From NCBI GenBank assembly GCA_964539805.1, contig CAZIKN010000022.1:1-54912 (forward strand): DNA of 54,912 nt, given 5' to 3'. The notes under the pieces are model-generated. The model was given only the letters and a program-made list of their open reading frames with translations. It was not told where the DNA came from and searched no databases. The position numbers were made by a program, and so were the translations under genes. Shown here one piece after another: positions 8,190 through 17,454 of this stretch (within the stretch, counting starts at the first letter, position 1; every line of letters begins with the position of its first letter). This DNA is from M3007 sp964539805 (GTDB lineage: Bacteria; Bacteroidota; Bacteroidia; Chitinophagales; Saprospiraceae).

Positions 8190-9513
8190 GCCCTAAGGCT
8201 TTCTTAATGGCTGCTTTTGCGGTTAGCAAATCAAATTGTGCAGACATTAGGGCTTGTTGTGCAGCATAAAGGCCTTGTTCGGCTTGGGAAATTTCAAAAC
8301 TGGAGCCAACACCCGCTTTATATTTTTTCTGGGTTGTATCATAAATGCGCTGCGCCAGGTCCAAGTTCTTTTGTTGGCTGCTTATCCGTTCGGTAGCATT
8401 GGCGTACTGTTTACGTGCATTTTCTATTTCAAGCGTAATGGCATTTTCCAGCAATTTCTTCTGGCTATCAATGGTTTGCACACCAATAATCGCGCGTTCA
8501 CGGCGTGCTTTGGCACCGCCGCCATCCCAAAGGGTAAAATTGACAGAGATTCCAGCAATGGCAGAAGGGATAAAAAACCAATCGGTTTGATCACCAAATC
8601 CGCCCTGCCAACCCGGCTGGTACTGCACAAAGCCCGCTACGTTAGGCAACCAGGGCTTGCGGTTCAGTTCAACTTGCAATGCGCTCAGCTCACGCCCTTT
8701 CAGCAACTGCAGGTACTCCGGGCGATTCATGAAATTTACTTCTGCGGCAAGGTCAACCGAGGCGTATTCCGCCAGTAATTTGCTCAGGTTGTCCGAAAGT
8801 GTCATCTGGTTTTGTACGGGCATGCCCATGCTGAATTTAAGGGCATTTTGTACAATTTCCTGTTGCCGAACCAGATTGGCGCGTTCACTGCGCAAGGTGG
8901 CGATCGAAAGATCCAAACGGTCAACATCCAACTGCTCGGCAAATCCGGCTTTATTGATGGCCTTTGTATCGTTGTAAAGTTTTTCCAGGTTGCCAAGGTT
9001 CTTGTCAATGATGGCCACATTTTCGGAAATCAGCAAAGCGGGCAGGTAGGCATCAATAATTTGATTGCGTACGGTTTGCTTTGACACCGCTAATTGCTCG
9101 TCCACATAATTGCGATAAAAGCGGGCTGCCTTTTTGGCCAAGCGATAGCTGTTGCTAAAAAACAGCTGATTGGCCGATAAAGAGGGGGACAGGCTGTGTA
9201 CAGCGCTAAAAACAATTTTTTCATCCCCTGCACCCGGGAAGCCCAGGGCACTTGCCGGTACACCCGGTCGCTGGATAAAATATTGGTAGCTGATACCGCC
9301 CGTGAGCTGTGGCAAACCAGTAGCGGCATTTTCTTTGATACGCCAATCGGCATCATTTACCTGTAGTTGCGCTACCTGGATATTGGGGTGATTGGCCAAT
9401 CCGTAAGCAATACAGTCATTTAGGGTCATCGTAGTGCTTTGGGCGCTCAAAAGCGTCTGAAAACCAATCAGAAGCGCAGCGATGAGTAGTTTAGGTAGAT
9501 ATTGTCTGAGCAT
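8185..9513 (-). CDS. TolC-family outer-membrane efflux protein
   Basis: A 442-residue TolC/OprM-type channel. A signal peptide is visible (hydrophobic stretch ending in LLSAQS, cleavage at about residue 25). The two tandem outer-membrane-factor halves show the expected pattern: MTLNDCIAYGLANHPNIQVAQ at the start, then long amphipathic coiled helices rich in Gln, Ala and Asn, and YKAGVGSSFEISQAEQGL near the C-terminus. It is the second gene of the efflux operon, 14 bases after the TetR gene, and together with the adaptor and RND pump forms a complete tripartite exporter. The stop codon lies within a repeat unit. Confidence 0.93.
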   Translation of the reverse strand: MLRQYLPKLLIAALLIGFQTLLSAQSTTMTLNDCIAYGLANHPNIQVAQLQVNDADWRIKENAATGLPQLTGGISYQYFIQRPGVPASALGFPGAGDEKIVFSAVHSLSPSLSANQLFFSNSYRLAKKAARFYRNYVDEQLAVSKQTVRNQIIDAYLPALLISENVAIIDKNLGNLEKLYNDTKAINKAGFAEQLDVDRLDLSIATLRSERANLVRQQEIVQNALKFSMGMPVQNQMTLSDNLSKLLAEYASVDLAAEVNFMNRPEYLQLLKGRELSALQVELNRKPWLPNVAGFVQYQPGWQGGFGDQTDWFFIPSAIAGISVNFTLWDGGGAKARRERAIIGVQTIDSQKKLLENAITLEIENARKQYANATERISSQQKNLDLAQRIYDTTQKKYKAGVGSSFEISQAEQGLYAAQQALMSAQFDLLTAKAAIKKALGQ

Positions 9514-9527
9514 GTCGTGTTATGGTA

Positions 9528-10139
9528 CTAAATTTCTTGTAGTTTTTGTTTCAACAAAACCAAACCTTTATCCGATACGATGCTGTAGAGGTAATTGGTT
9601 ATGTACGCTTTAAATAATCCATCGAAGGTGTAGGGCGGTTTTGGGAAATATTGGTCATTAAAAATGGCCATGGTGCCCGCGATATAAAATCTTGCGGTCG
9701 TTTCAAGGTCAAAATCCGTTCGGTATAGGCCTTCCTGACGCCCCCACTGAATATTTCTCCGTGTCAAATCCAAAATATAAGATTCTTGATGGGCATTAAT
9801 CCGATCCCATACTTCACGATGGTATTTTTGCAGCTCATGCACCAAATTGGGCTTCATTTTGGACAAGTCTGCAACGATTTGACGGATCACTTTAACCATT
9901 TCGTCAACAGCATCAGCGGACTGCATGTGCAATGCTTCATCCACACGGCATTGTTCGCCGATGTGCCGATCCATCACTTTTGCCACCAAATCGTCTTTAC
10001 TTTCCACAAATGTGTACAACGTTTTTTTGGAGATGCCAAGTTCCCTTGCCACATCATCCATGGTAATGCTCTTGATGCCGAGCCGGAAGAACAGCTCTTC
10101 CACCCGCTTCAGCCATTTTTCTTGCTGTTCGGTAAACAT
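9528..10139 (-). CDS. TetR/AcrR-family transcriptional regulator
   Basis: A 203-residue regulator. The N-terminal TetR helix-turn-helix is clear: GIKSITMDDVARELGISKK followed by TLYTFVESKDDLV (about residues 22-53). The C-terminal ligand-binding domain is helical and unassigned. It is the first gene of the minus-strand efflux operon, with TolC starting 14 bases after its stop, so it probably represses its own operon and is released by a pump substrate. A GGAAAC-N16-GTTTCC inverted repeat at 10198-10225 upstream is a candidate operator. Confidence 0.92.
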   Translation of the reverse strand: MFTEQQEKWLKRVEELFFRLGIKSITMDDVARELGISKKTLYTFVESKDDLVAKVMDRHIGEQCRVDEALHMQSADAVDEMVKVIRQIVADLSKMKPNLVHELQKYHREVWDRINAHQESYILDLTRRNIQWGRQEGLYRTDFDLETTARFYIAGTMAIFNDQYFPKPPYTFDGLFKAYITNYLYSIVSDKGLVLLKQKLQEI

Positions 10140-10197
10140 TATTGTAATTTGACCTTATTTATCCTGCTGATGTTGCAATACGCCGCAAATAAACGAA

Positions 10198-10225
10198 GGA
10201 AACGTTTTTAAGTTCAAATGTTTCC
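10198..10225. promoter_or_regulatory. Inverted repeat GGAAAC-N16-GTTTCC upstream of tetR
   Basis: Two 6-nt arms face each other about 60 to 86 bases upstream of the TetR start codon, in the only non-coding stretch ahead of the efflux operon. The position suits an autoregulatory operator or promoter-proximal site. Arms this short with a 16-nt spacer can occur by chance. Confidence 0.3.
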
Positions 10226-10303
10226 AAAGTTTTTTTGTGTTAAGTTTTTGTAAGGCCATTTTTTTGGAGAAAAAGGCCCTTTTGATATATGGTGGTAGCC
10301 GCT

Positions 10304-10343
10304 AAAAAAGTGAAGGGGAGGCCCTTTGCTGAGCCTCCCCTTC
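10304..10343 (-). terminator. Rho-independent terminator of the RNase Y gene
   Basis: Read on the minus strand, a perfect 11-bp stem (GAAGGGGAGGC…GCCTCCCCTTC, arms 10333-10343 and 10312-10322, 10-nt loop) is followed within a few bases by a run of six T. It lies 30 bases past the stop of the RNase Y gene and separates it from the efflux operon. Confidence 0.85.
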
Positions 10344-10374
10344 GGGAACCATATTGCTGGTTTATTACCGAGTA

Positions 10375-12054
10375 TTACCGAGCGTATGCCACGGCTCTTT
10401 TTTCACGGATAACGGTAATCTTGATTTGGCCGGGGTACTGCATTTCATCCTGAATTTTTTGTGAAATCAGGAAGGACAGATCGTCGGCATATTGGTCAGT
10501 TACCTTTTCTGCTTCCACGATCACGCGCAGTTCGCGGCCGGCCTGCATGGCGAATGCCTTGCTAACGCCTTCATAGGCGAGGGCAATATCCTCCAGTTCA
10601 CCGATGCGCTTGAGGTAGTTTTCCAGGATTTCGCGCCTTGCGCCCGGGCGGGCACCCGAAATGGCATCGCAAGCCTGTACGATGGGCGAAATGATGTTGT
10701 TCATTTCTATCTCGTCGTGGTGAGCACCTACGGCATTGTTTACCGCCGGATGCTCGCCGAATTGTTCGCACATTTTCATCCCAACGAGGGCGTGCGAGAG
10801 TTCTGTTTCTTCCTCTGCTACCTTGCCTATATCATGCAACAGGCCGGCGCGTTTGGCCATTTTTACCTGCTTTTGGTTTAGGCCCAGTTCGGAGGCCATG
10901 ATAGAGCAAAGCTCGGCCGTTTCGATACTGTGCTTGAGCAGGTTTTGTCCGTAAGAGGAGCGGAAGCGCATACGGCCTACCATGCGTACCAGGGCTGCAT
11001 TGAGGCCATGGATACCCAGTTCAATCACGGTGCGCTCTCCGATTTCCATGATTTGTTCTTCCAACTGTTTGCGCACCTTGACCACGACTTCCTCGATACG
11101 GGCCGGGTGAATACGGCCGTCGGCCACCAGGCGTTGGAGCGACAAGCGGGCCACTTCACGGCGGATAGGATCAAAGGATGAGATTACGATAGCCTCCGGG
11201 GTGTCATCCACAATAACCTCAACGCCCGTGGCTGCCTCCAGCGCGCGTATGTTTCGGCCTTCCCGGCCAATGATCTGGCCTTTCATATCATCGTTCTCAA
11301 GGTTGAAAACGGATACCGTGTTTTCGATGGTGAATTCAGCGGCCATCCGCTGAATGGTTTGGATCACAATCTTTTTGGCTTCTTTATTGGCATCCAATTT
11401 TGCCTGATTGATGGCATCACGGATGATGGATTGGGCTTCAGTTTCGCTTTTTGCGCGTATTTGTTCGAAGAGCTGATCTTTTGCGTCTTGTTGGGTCAAT
11501 TGCGCAATTTTTTCCAAGGCCTTTATGCGCTCTTCGTTGGCTTTATCCAATTCTTCCTTTTTCTTTTGCACGATCTGGAGCTGTTTGTCTAAGTTTTCGC
11601 GCACCACGCCTAATTCCAGGTCACGATTGTCCAATTCCCCCTTGCGTGCATCCAATTCCTTGAATTTAGTATCCAAAGCATCGTTTTCCACTTTAATATC
11701 TTTCTTCTGTGCTTGCAAATCCATTTCCAGCTCCTTCAATTCGAGGAGTTTGGTTGTCTTTTCTGTTTCCAACTCCTGGCGCATTTGGGCATAGCGCTCT
11801 TTGGCTTCCTGAATTTTTTGTTGCTTGATGCGTTCGTTTTCTGCTTCTGCTTTTGCGGCTATTTTTTCGGCTTTTACAGAGGCTTCATCCTCAACGCGTT
11901 TGGCACTTAGGCGTGCTTCCTGAATGATCAGGTCTGCTTGTCGGTTGCTTTCTTCTATGGCCTTTTCGTTGACCTTTTTTATAGTCATGTTGGCCACTAA
12001 CCATGCCACTACGGCACCGATGGCCAAACCAACCAATATTGATACTATATCCAT
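10375..12054 (-). CDS. rny: Ribonuclease Y
   Basis: A 559-residue membrane-anchored endoribonuclease that starts mRNA decay. Residues 1-20 form the N-terminal membrane anchor. Residues 25-230 are a long charged coiled coil. A KH RNA-binding domain carries GREGRNIRALE (263-273). The HD phosphohydrolase domain has its metal pair at His407-Asp408 in LLHDIGK, with AHHDE further on. The length is slightly above the usual 520 or so because of a longer coiled coil. It lies 90 bases downstream of pheT on the same strand and ends in a strong terminator. Presence of KH and HD domains in this order makes the call firm. Confidence 0.96.
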   Translation of the reverse strand: MDIVSILVGLAIGAVVAWLVANMTIKKVNEKAIEESNRQADLIIQEARLSAKRVEDEASVKAEKIAAKAEAENERIKQQKIQEAKERYAQMRQELETEKTTKLLELKELEMDLQAQKKDIKVENDALDTKFKELDARKGELDNRDLELGVVRENLDKQLQIVQKKKEELDKANEERIKALEKIAQLTQQDAKDQLFEQIRAKSETEAQSIIRDAINQAKLDANKEAKKIVIQTIQRMAAEFTIENTVSVFNLENDDMKGQIIGREGRNIRALEAATGVEVIVDDTPEAIVISSFDPIRREVARLSLQRLVADGRIHPARIEEVVVKVRKQLEEQIMEIGERTVIELGIHGLNAALVRMVGRMRFRSSYGQNLLKHSIETAELCSIMASELGLNQKQVKMAKRAGLLHDIGKVAEEETELSHALVGMKMCEQFGEHPAVNNAVGAHHDEIEMNNIISPIVQACDAISGARPGARREILENYLKRIGELEDIALAYEGVSKAFAMQAGRELRVIVEAEKVTDQYADDLSFLISQKIQDEMQYPGQIKITVIREKRAVAYAR

Positions 12055-12144
12055 GTCGTTGTCAAGATTTTGTGTTGTGTAAATGAGGAGTAGTTTGTCA
12101 AAAGATCATTTTACCTGCTTTTTTGGGTCTTCAAGTTGGGCGTT

Positions 12145-14619
12145 TTACTTTCTAATAATTGCCCCTAATTTTGTTTCAAATGCCTGCTGCAACTGTCCCA
12201 GCATTGCGTCAATTTCTTTGTCTTGCAATGTTTTTTCGGGGTCTTCAAAGGCAAAGCTGACGGCGTAGGATTTTTTACCTGATCCAAGTTTGCCTTCATC
12301 TTCAAACACATCAAATAAGCCTACGTCTTTTAGGCCTTTTTTGAGGGTTTTTTGTGCCAATTGGCGAATATCGCCGAAACTTATTGCTTGGTCAATGATC
12401 AAGGCCAGGTCACGCCGTACAACCGGGAAGCGATTAAGCTCGGCATATTGTACTTTATTGTTTGCCAATGCCTTTATGATGTTTTCAAAATTGAAATCAG
12501 CAAAAAATACGGCGTTTTTCACGTCCATTTTTTTGGCTATGGCCGGCAATACAGCCCCAAACGTTATTAATTCCATGGGGCCACGGTGGTAACGCAGCGC
12601 ATATTGAAAAGGAGACTCCTGTATCACGGTTTCCTGAAAACCGGACACACCAAGGCGGGTGAGCAGGTTTTGTACAAAGGATTTCAGGGTATAAAAATCT
12701 ACGCTTTTCTTTGCTTTGGGGTGCCAGCTCTCGCTGCTGTGTGCGCCCGTCATGGTTATACTCAGGCGCGCTGTTTCGCGGAAATGCCCAAAGGAAAGTT
12801 GCTGACCATCCACGTCAGCTTCTGCAGCATAGGTTTTGCCAAACTCAAAAAGCCTCAAATCCGCGTTTTGTCTATTCTGGTTGTGCCGTATGGTTTCCAA
12901 AGCACTAAATAGCATGGTTGGTCGCAGGCAATCAAGTCCCTGATTAGCGGTGTTGTGCACATATACAAGCCGTGATTTTTCAAAAGGTAAAATCGCTTTG
13001 TCGCCAGTGAACCATTCCGAATTGGCCAAGGAAAGGTTCATGCACTCATTAAAGCCATTGGCCGCCAGAAAATCAGCGGTAAAATTGCGTACCGCATCCG
13101 GGTTCGGGCGTGGGGTGATTTCCATGCTCGAACGGATATGCGTTGGTATGGGCACATTATCAAGGCCATGCACCCTCAAAATTTCCTCCACCACATCAGC
13201 TTCACGCAATACATCGGGTTTGTTGGTAGGGATCACTGCAGTGAATCCCGTGCTGGAAATGTTTTCCTGCTGAATGTTGAGTGCCTGAAGGATAAGGTCA
13301 ATGCGCGAATTAGGCAATTGTTCCCCTATGAGCATATTGATCCGGGCATATTGTACCGGTATGCGCACGGGCTGTACTTCATTGGGATACCAATCCGTAA
13401 CAGGCGAGGCTACTTCAGCACCGGCCAATTGCTGGATGAGGGCAACGGCGCGGTAAAGCGCTGTTACACTGATATTGGGGTCAACGCCTTTTTCAAAGGT
13501 CCAGGCAGCATCAGTGCGCAGGTTGTGACGCAACATGGAACGCCGGATCCACTTGGGGTTAAAGCAGGCACTTTCCAAAAAGATATCGGTTGTGCCATCA
13601 GAAACACCACTATCAGCGCCCCCAAATACACCGCCCATGCACATGGGTGACCCATCGCCGTCACAAATCATCAGGTCTTCGGCAAAGAGTTTTCGCTCCG
13701 TACCGTCCAGCGTTTGGAATACGGTGCCTTCGGGCAAAGTTTTTACGATGATTTTGCCCTGTTTCACTTTTGCCCAATCAAAGGCGTGAAGCGGTTGGCC
13801 CATTTCAATGCGCACATAATTGGTGATGTCCACTATATTATTAATGGGGCGTTGGCCGCAGGCCAGCAATCGGTTTTTAAGCCATTCAGGACTCTCAGCC
13901 ACTTTTATGGCTTTGAGCAGTACCCCGGCATATCGCGTGCAGGCTTCTGCTGTTTCTATTGCAACTGGTACGGGATGCTGTGGTAGGGCCGCTAGCTGGG
14001 CCAGTTCAAGCGGTTTAAGTGATGCCTCCGGGTTTTCATGTGTGCGCAACCAGGCGATCAGGTCCTGTGCCACGCCACGGTGGTTGGTGGCATCAGCGCG
14101 GTTGGGAGTGAGCCCGATTTCAATAACCGTATCACTTTCCACGCCGAGCATATTGGCCGCCGACTGACCGATTGGGGTGTCTTCAGGTAAAACCTTTATA
14201 CCGCTGTGGTCATGGCCAATGCCAAGCTCGTCCTCGGCACAGATCATGCCTTGGGATGCAAAACCCCGAACCTTGCGCTCGGCGATGGTAAAGAGGGTGC
14301 CGTCTTTACTAAAGACATTGGCACCGGGCAGCGCAACAAAGACTTTTTGTCCGACGGCCACGTTGGGCGCGCCGCAAACAATGGAGCGGATGCTGCCATC
14401 GCCTACATCAACCTGTGTGGCGGAAAGGTGGTCGGTATCGGGTATGCGTTCGCAGGCTACCACGAGTCCGGTCATTACTTTGTCCAAATCAACCGGAGTG
14501 GTTTTTACTTCTTCCCAAGCTTCCACTTCCAAACCTAAAGAGGTCAATATGTCGGCGATTTCTGAGGGCGATTTATGGATAACGAGGTGGTCTCGTAGCC
14601 AGTTCAACGAAATTTTCAT
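12145..14619 (-). CDS. pheT: Phenylalanyl-tRNA synthetase beta subunit
   Basis: An 824-residue protein that charges tRNA-Phe together with PheS (not in this window). The start MKISLNWLRDHL is typical. The N-terminal tRNA-binding OB fold lies at about 40-150, with the stretch ATQVDVGDG and GAPNVAVGQKV. The B3/B4 editing domain follows (about 210-390, with LTPNRADATNHRG just before it), then B5 and the catalytic-like core, and the C-terminal anticodon-binding ferredoxin-like domain (about 730-824, starting near FPVVRRDLALI). A -7 type promoter motif lies 90 bases upstream of the start. Full length, no damage. Confidence 0.97.
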   Translation of the reverse strand: MKISLNWLRDHLVIHKSPSEIADILTSLGLEVEAWEEVKTTPVDLDKVMTGLVVACERIPDTDHLSATQVDVGDGSIRSIVCGAPNVAVGQKVFVALPGANVFSKDGTLFTIAERKVRGFASQGMICAEDELGIGHDHSGIKVLPEDTPIGQSAANMLGVESDTVIEIGLTPNRADATNHRGVAQDLIAWLRTHENPEASLKPLELAQLAALPQHPVPVAIETAEACTRYAGVLLKAIKVAESPEWLKNRLLACGQRPINNIVDITNYVRIEMGQPLHAFDWAKVKQGKIIVKTLPEGTVFQTLDGTERKLFAEDLMICDGDGSPMCMGGVFGGADSGVSDGTTDIFLESACFNPKWIRRSMLRHNLRTDAAWTFEKGVDPNISVTALYRAVALIQQLAGAEVASPVTDWYPNEVQPVRIPVQYARINMLIGEQLPNSRIDLILQALNIQQENISSTGFTAVIPTNKPDVLREADVVEEILRVHGLDNVPIPTHIRSSMEITPRPNPDAVRNFTADFLAANGFNECMNLSLANSEWFTGDKAILPFEKSRLVYVHNTANQGLDCLRPTMLFSALETIRHNQNRQNADLRLFEFGKTYAAEADVDGQQLSFGHFRETARLSITMTGAHSSESWHPKAKKSVDFYTLKSFVQNLLTRLGVSGFQETVIQESPFQYALRYHRGPMELITFGAVLPAIAKKMDVKNAVFFADFNFENIIKALANNKVQYAELNRFPVVRRDLALIIDQAISFGDIRQLAQKTLKKGLKDVGLFDVFEDEGKLGSGKKSYAVSFAFEDPEKTLQDKEIDAMLGQLQQAFETKLGAIIRK

Positions 14620-14709
14620 TGCTTACGCTGCAATTCTAACTTGATTTATACTGCAAAAGCGGTCATAACTCTAATACCAGCCGCATTTTTGCAAATGAGT
14701 ATCAAATGG

Positions 14710-14717
14710 CAAAGGTA
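14710..14717 (-). promoter_or_regulatory. Candidate Bacteroidota -7 element (TACCTTTG) for pheT
   Basis: Read on the minus strand the sequence is TACCTTTG, matching TAnnTTTG, about 90 bases upstream of the pheT start. No clear TTTG -33 element was found at the usual distance. Confidence 0.45.
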
Positions 14718-14929
14718 GAAAGCAATGTGAATTAAATGCTATTTTTCAGTATAATTCCTTTTCTAAAAGCATGTAAAAATTTGAAATCCTTTTCTGGGAC
14801 ACCAAAAAGAGCCATCAAAGCCTGTTAATTATGATCCTTATCAAGTCCGCCAATCTTTCGCAATCAGCTGTCTTAATCTTGGATTCCCTCAAAATCACAT
14901 AAACCCGACGCTATCTTGGCTCAAGCCAT

Positions 14930-14937
14930 TACTTTTG
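14930..14937 (+). promoter_or_regulatory. -7 element TACTTTTG abutting the FAD oxidoreductase start
   Basis: TACTTTTG fits TAnnTTTG and ends only 4 bases before the GTG start at 14942, so transcription would begin at or beside the start codon. That would give a leaderless or near-leaderless mRNA. Confidence 0.5.
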
Positions 14938-14941
14938 CGGG

Positions 14942-16060
14942 GTGAACGCAAAGTTTGATTTTGTCATCATAGGAGGTGGAATTTTTGGCTCATACGCTGC
15001 GCTCTATTTATCGAGCAAGGGTGCGAAGGTGGCCTTGGTGGAAAAAGAGGCACGTCTTTTCCAAAAAGCATCATTGGTCAATCAGGCCAGGCTGCACAGT
15101 GGCTACCATTATCCTCGCAGCATTGCCACGGCAGCCATGAGTGATGCGCACAAGTCTCGTTTTACGGAAGAGCATCGTCCTTTTGTCAACTTTCAATTTG
15201 AAAAGTATTATGCCATTGACCGCTTTGGCTCCTTCACGGATGCGGTGCAATTTGAACGTTTTTGTGCTTACCTCAACATTCGCTGTGATCGGATCAAATC
15301 ACATCATTTGTTTAATTTCAACCGTTTAGAAGCGCTCTATCAAACCACGGAATATTCTTTTGATCCGGTCCTTATTGCCGAGCACTATCGCCAAAAATTG
15401 CAGCAAGCAGAAGGTATAAGCCTTTTTGTGCAAGATAGCGTGTTTCAAGCTGAAGCATGTGGAAATGAGTGGGTTATGCGCCTTAAATCCGGAAAGCAAC
15501 TCATAACTCCTGCCGTTATCAACGCTACCTATGCTGCAACAAGTGCTATCAACCGGATTTTTGGTGTCCAGGAACTAAACCTCACGCATGAAATTTCGGA
15601 AATTGCCTTTATCACCTCAGCCCAGTTTGCACAGCGCGGACTGACGGTTATGGATGGCCCTTTTGGCTCCATTATGCCTTACGGCCTCAGCGGCCTGCTT
15701 TCCCTGTCATCCGTGGCCTACACCCACCACAAGATCAGTTATGAAAACCTGCCGCATTTTGATTGTCAGCAGCCCGATGACCTTAGTTGTCGCCCCGATG
15801 CGCCAGGTATTTGTACCTCATGTTCCCGTAGGCCGATCAGCAACGCGGCCAAAATGTTGGCCCAAATGCAGCAATATTTTAGTGAAAACGTGCATTTTGA
15901 GCCTCATTTTTCCTATTTTACCATAAAATCAAAATTAAAGGCCAGTTATATTGATGATGGCCGGCCCACCGAAATCTCCGTATTACACCAAAGCCCTAAG
16001 TTTATTTGCCTTTTTGCTGGCAAGGTGAATTCCATTTATGAGATTGAAAAAATGTACTAA
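14942..16060 (+). CDS. FAD-dependent oxidoreductase (DAO/DadA-like)
   Basis: A 372-residue flavoprotein with the N-terminal dinucleotide-binding motif FVIIGGGIFGSYAALYL (GxGxxG, residues 7-23) and the acidic end of the second strand (VALVEKE). The overall plan fits the D-amino-acid oxidase/glycerol-3-phosphate dehydrogenase-like family. The region ARLHSGYHYPRS resembles proteins of the L-2-hydroxyglutarate oxidase type, but the substrate cannot be deduced. The GTG start at 14942 is needed because the nucleotide-binding motif begins seven residues later. It lies 15 bases upstream of the DUF486 gene on the same strand and a short operon is likely. A cysteine cluster (CRPDAPGICTSCSRRP, about residues 280-296) is unusual and could be a metal site. 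Confidence 0.8.
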   Translation: MNAKFDFVIIGGGIFGSYAALYLSSKGAKVALVEKEARLFQKASLVNQARLHSGYHYPRSIATAAMSDAHKSRFTEEHRPFVNFQFEKYYAIDRFGSFTDAVQFERFCAYLNIRCDRIKSHHLFNFNRLEALYQTTEYSFDPVLIAEHYRQKLQQAEGISLFVQDSVFQAEACGNEWVMRLKSGKQLITPAVINATYAATSAINRIFGVQELNLTHEISEIAFITSAQFAQRGLTVMDGPFGSIMPYGLSGLLSLSSVAYTHHKISYENLPHFDCQQPDDLSCRPDAPGICTSCSRRPISNAAKMLAQMQQYFSENVHFEPHFSYFTIKSKLKASYIDDGRPTEISVLHQSPKFICLFAGKVNSIYEIEKMY

Positions 16061-16075
16061 GCACAAGTCCACTTT

Positions 16076-16441
16076 ATGAAGTCTTTTTACACCCTCGCCC
16101 TGCTGGTTTTGTCCAATATCTTCATGACTTTTGCATGGTATGGCCACCTGAAATTCCAGCACCTGAAATTCTTTCAAAAAACAGGCGTTTTGGGTCTGAT
16201 TCTGGCCAGTTGGCTGATTGCTTTTTTAGAGTACTGCCTCATGGTGCCCGCCAACAGGATTGGGTACAAGGAAAATGGCGGCCCTTTTACGTTGGTACAA
16301 CTCAAGGTAGCCCAGGAGGTCATCACTTTATTGGTATTTACTATTTTTACCCTTATTTTTTTCAAAAATGAGCCTTTAAAATGGAACCACTATGTGGGCT
16401 TTGTCTTTTTGGTACTGGCTGTTTATTTTATCCGAAAATAA
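16076..16441 (+). CDS. DUF486 / DMT-like small membrane protein
   Basis: A 121-residue integral membrane protein of the DUF486 family, distantly related to drug/metabolite transporters. Four hydrophobic segments can be seen at about 4-20, 35-53, 74-92 and 100-118. The family landmarks FMTFAWYGHLKF and EYCLMVPANRIGY are intact. It follows the FAD oxidoreductase gene by 15 bases. The function of the family is not established. Confidence 0.85.
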   Translation: MKSFYTLALLVLSNIFMTFAWYGHLKFQHLKFFQKTGVLGLILASWLIAFLEYCLMVPANRIGYKENGGPFTLVQLKVAQEVITLLVFTIFTLIFFKNEPLKWNHYVGFVFLVLAVYFIRK

Positions 16442-16450
16442 GGTGTAGTT

Positions 16451-17356
16451 TCAGGAAACGGTATATTTTTTCACGGGTACAGGTGCCGCGCTCCAGTGTA
16501 AGTTCAGGTTGTGATGGTCTCTGAAATTCAGCACCTGGCCATTTTCCCTAACATTTACAATTTTTTCAAAATCAATATGTTGCACTAAAATATCCGGCAT
16601 CTGTGGCGGCAATTTTGCAACAATCCCATCATCGGGAAATCCCATATCTGGCGGGCCGTAAATAGCCGCATACCCGTAATTGACATCAACAGCGGGTGAC
16701 CAGGGGGCGTCTCCCACGGTTTGGGATACCGCCACATAACACTGATTTTCCAAGGCTCGCGCACGGGCGCCAACGTGCACACGAGCTGCCCCGCGCGCTG
16801 TCTCTGTGCAGCTGGGTGCCAGTATCAAGTGCGCCCCTTCTCTGCACAAAGCCAGAGCGCCATGTGCAAATTCCACATCATAACAAATCTGAATACCAAA
16901 GCTGCCCCAGTCTGCCTCAAACAATGCCCATTCGGGTTGTGGCGGCGATTGTATAAACCATGATTCCTGCTCAAAACGAGTCATCATACATTTGTCCTGA
17001 TAACCAGCCAAGCCCTTGCCGGGCGAAAACACACAAGCGCGGTTGAGGTTTTGATCGCCTTCGGCAACGGGGAAACTCGGAGCTACAAGGGTTAATTGAT
17101 AGCGACGGGCAAGACTTGAAAAAACCGCTAAAAAATCTGGGAACCACCGGGCCAAAGCCTTGATCTGCAGATGTAGGTCGGCTTGTTCATCGGGTGAAAG
17201 CAAAGAAGCCAACTCCATTGCGCCATATTCCGGGAACAGCACAAGTTGGGCACCTTGCCGTGCAGCAGAAGCTACCCACTGTTCCGTGTGAGCAGCCCAA
17301 TCCTCAAATGCTTTAAATGGAGTGATGGGATATTGTGTGGTTGCCAGTTTCATCAT
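16451..17356 (-). CDS. Carbon-nitrogen hydrolase (nitrilase superfamily)
   Basis: A 301-residue amidase/nitrilase-fold enzyme. The catalytic triad is readable: Glu43 in LFPEYGA, Lys122 in GYQDKCM and Cys158 in QICYDVEF. The protein is cytoplasmic (no signal peptide) and of normal length for the superfamily. The substrate class is not clear. It is convergent with the DUF486 gene, whose stop is 9 bases away, and divergent from the penicillin-binding protein gene. Two adjacent Met codons make the start uncertain by one residue. Confidence 0.9.
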   Translation of the reverse strand: MMKLATTQYPITPFKAFEDWAAHTEQWVASAARQGAQLVLFPEYGAMELASLLSPDEQADLHLQIKALARWFPDFLAVFSSLARRYQLTLVAPSFPVAEGDQNLNRACVFSPGKGLAGYQDKCMMTRFEQESWFIQSPPQPEWALFEADWGSFGIQICYDVEFAHGALALCREGAHLILAPSCTETARGAARVHVGARARALENQCYVAVSQTVGDAPWSPAVDVNYGYAAIYGPPDMGFPDDGIVAKLPPQMPDILVQHIDFEKIVNVRENGQVLNFRDHHNLNLHWSAAPVPVKKYTVS

Positions 17357-17454
17357 GTTAAAAAGGGGGCAAATATCTGATTTCCAAAATCCAAAGGCAA
17401 TTATTACCTTCGCGCCGCTAAATTAGTCCCCCGGGAAGACCATCCCTCCTATTT

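Larger units (their letters stand above)
14620..14941. other. Intergenic region between divergent pheT and FAD oxidoreductase genes
   Basis: About 320 bases without a credible gene. It holds a minus-strand -7 motif for pheT at 14710-14717 and a plus-strand -7 motif at 14930-14937. I see no RNA gene, repeat or further structure in it. Confidence 0.6.
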
